Of a stretch of DNA of 64,000 bases, positions 63,963 through 64,000 are shown one piece after another. This stretch comes from Anoplopoma fimbria (Eukaryota > Chordata > Actinopteri > Perciformes > Anoplopomatidae): contig NC_072467.1 in assembly GCF_027596085.1 (NCBI RefSeq), positions 12,624,976-12,688,975 of the forward strand, read 5' to 3'. The notes under the pieces were generated by a model, which worked only from the letters and a program-made list of their open reading frames with translations, did no database searches and had not been told where the DNA came from. How positions within the stretch are numbered: position 1 is the stretch's first letter; every line of letters begins with the position of its first letter. A program made the position numbers and the translations under genes.

Positions 63963-64000
63963 TTCGCTGCAGATTATTTTTAACTGACTTCATATATCTG

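Larger units (their letters stand above)
61381..64000. other. Gene-free right end
   Basis: AT-rich, with a 33-bp tandem repeat at 61510, a REST site at 62152 and three microsatellites near the edge. No coding exon is recognised; the next gene must lie beyond the window. Confidence 0.45.

Overview
The window is nuclear DNA of a ray-finned fish, probably a percomorph-type teleost. The evidence is spliced vertebrate genes with GT-AG introns, about twenty long CA/TG microsatellites, a tRNA-headed SINE whose 3' tail is a motif familiar from teleost genomes, several other recognisable fish repeats, and orthologs of vertebrate ranbp10, mir-7 and det1. The species cannot be named from sequence alone.

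Layout. (1) 1-4370, + strand: the last four coding exons of ranbp10 (CRA-domain C-terminus, scaffold of the CTLH/GID ubiquitin ligase), followed by what looks like an intron inside the 3'UTR. (2) 4370-12900: gene-free and repeat-rich, with a 0.93-kb TIR element, two CTCF-like motifs (one of them inside ranbp10) and a pair of RFX X-boxes. (3) 12900-32500, - strand: a candidate pri-miR-7 transcription unit. A CRE/CCAAT/TATA-like promoter near 32.4 kb starts a non-coding exon with a clean donor, a 63-nt second exon follows, and after an apparent intron of 18.7 kb the terminal exon carries an intact mir-7 hairpin (mature arm 13123-13146) and a polyA signal. The intron is rich in UG repeats (as read in the transcript) and in unique stretches that resemble conserved enhancers. 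(4) 32500-49900: intergenic, with a 1.1-kb foldback repeat and candidate enhancer blocks. (5) 49912-58480, + strand: complete det1 in eight coding exons (551 codons), a substrate-receptor component of CUL4-DDB1-COP1 ubiquitin ligases. One det1 intron holds a minus-strand fragment of a fish multicopy gene. (6) 58480-64000: gene-free, with a decayed L1 ORF2 fragment and a nearly perfect REST/NRSF site.

The head-to-head arrangement mir-7 (-) / det1 (+) matches the human DET1-MIR7-2 neighbourhood and supports mir-7-2 orthology; ranbp10 next to it differs from human, where RANBP10 is on another chromosome. The most notable signals are the ranbp10 intron bounded by complementary (CA)n and (TG)n runs at its two splice sites, the long mir-7 transcription unit with its own promoter and REST-like element, and the canonical REST site downstream of det1. 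Most other open reading frames are microsatellite or repeat artefacts.
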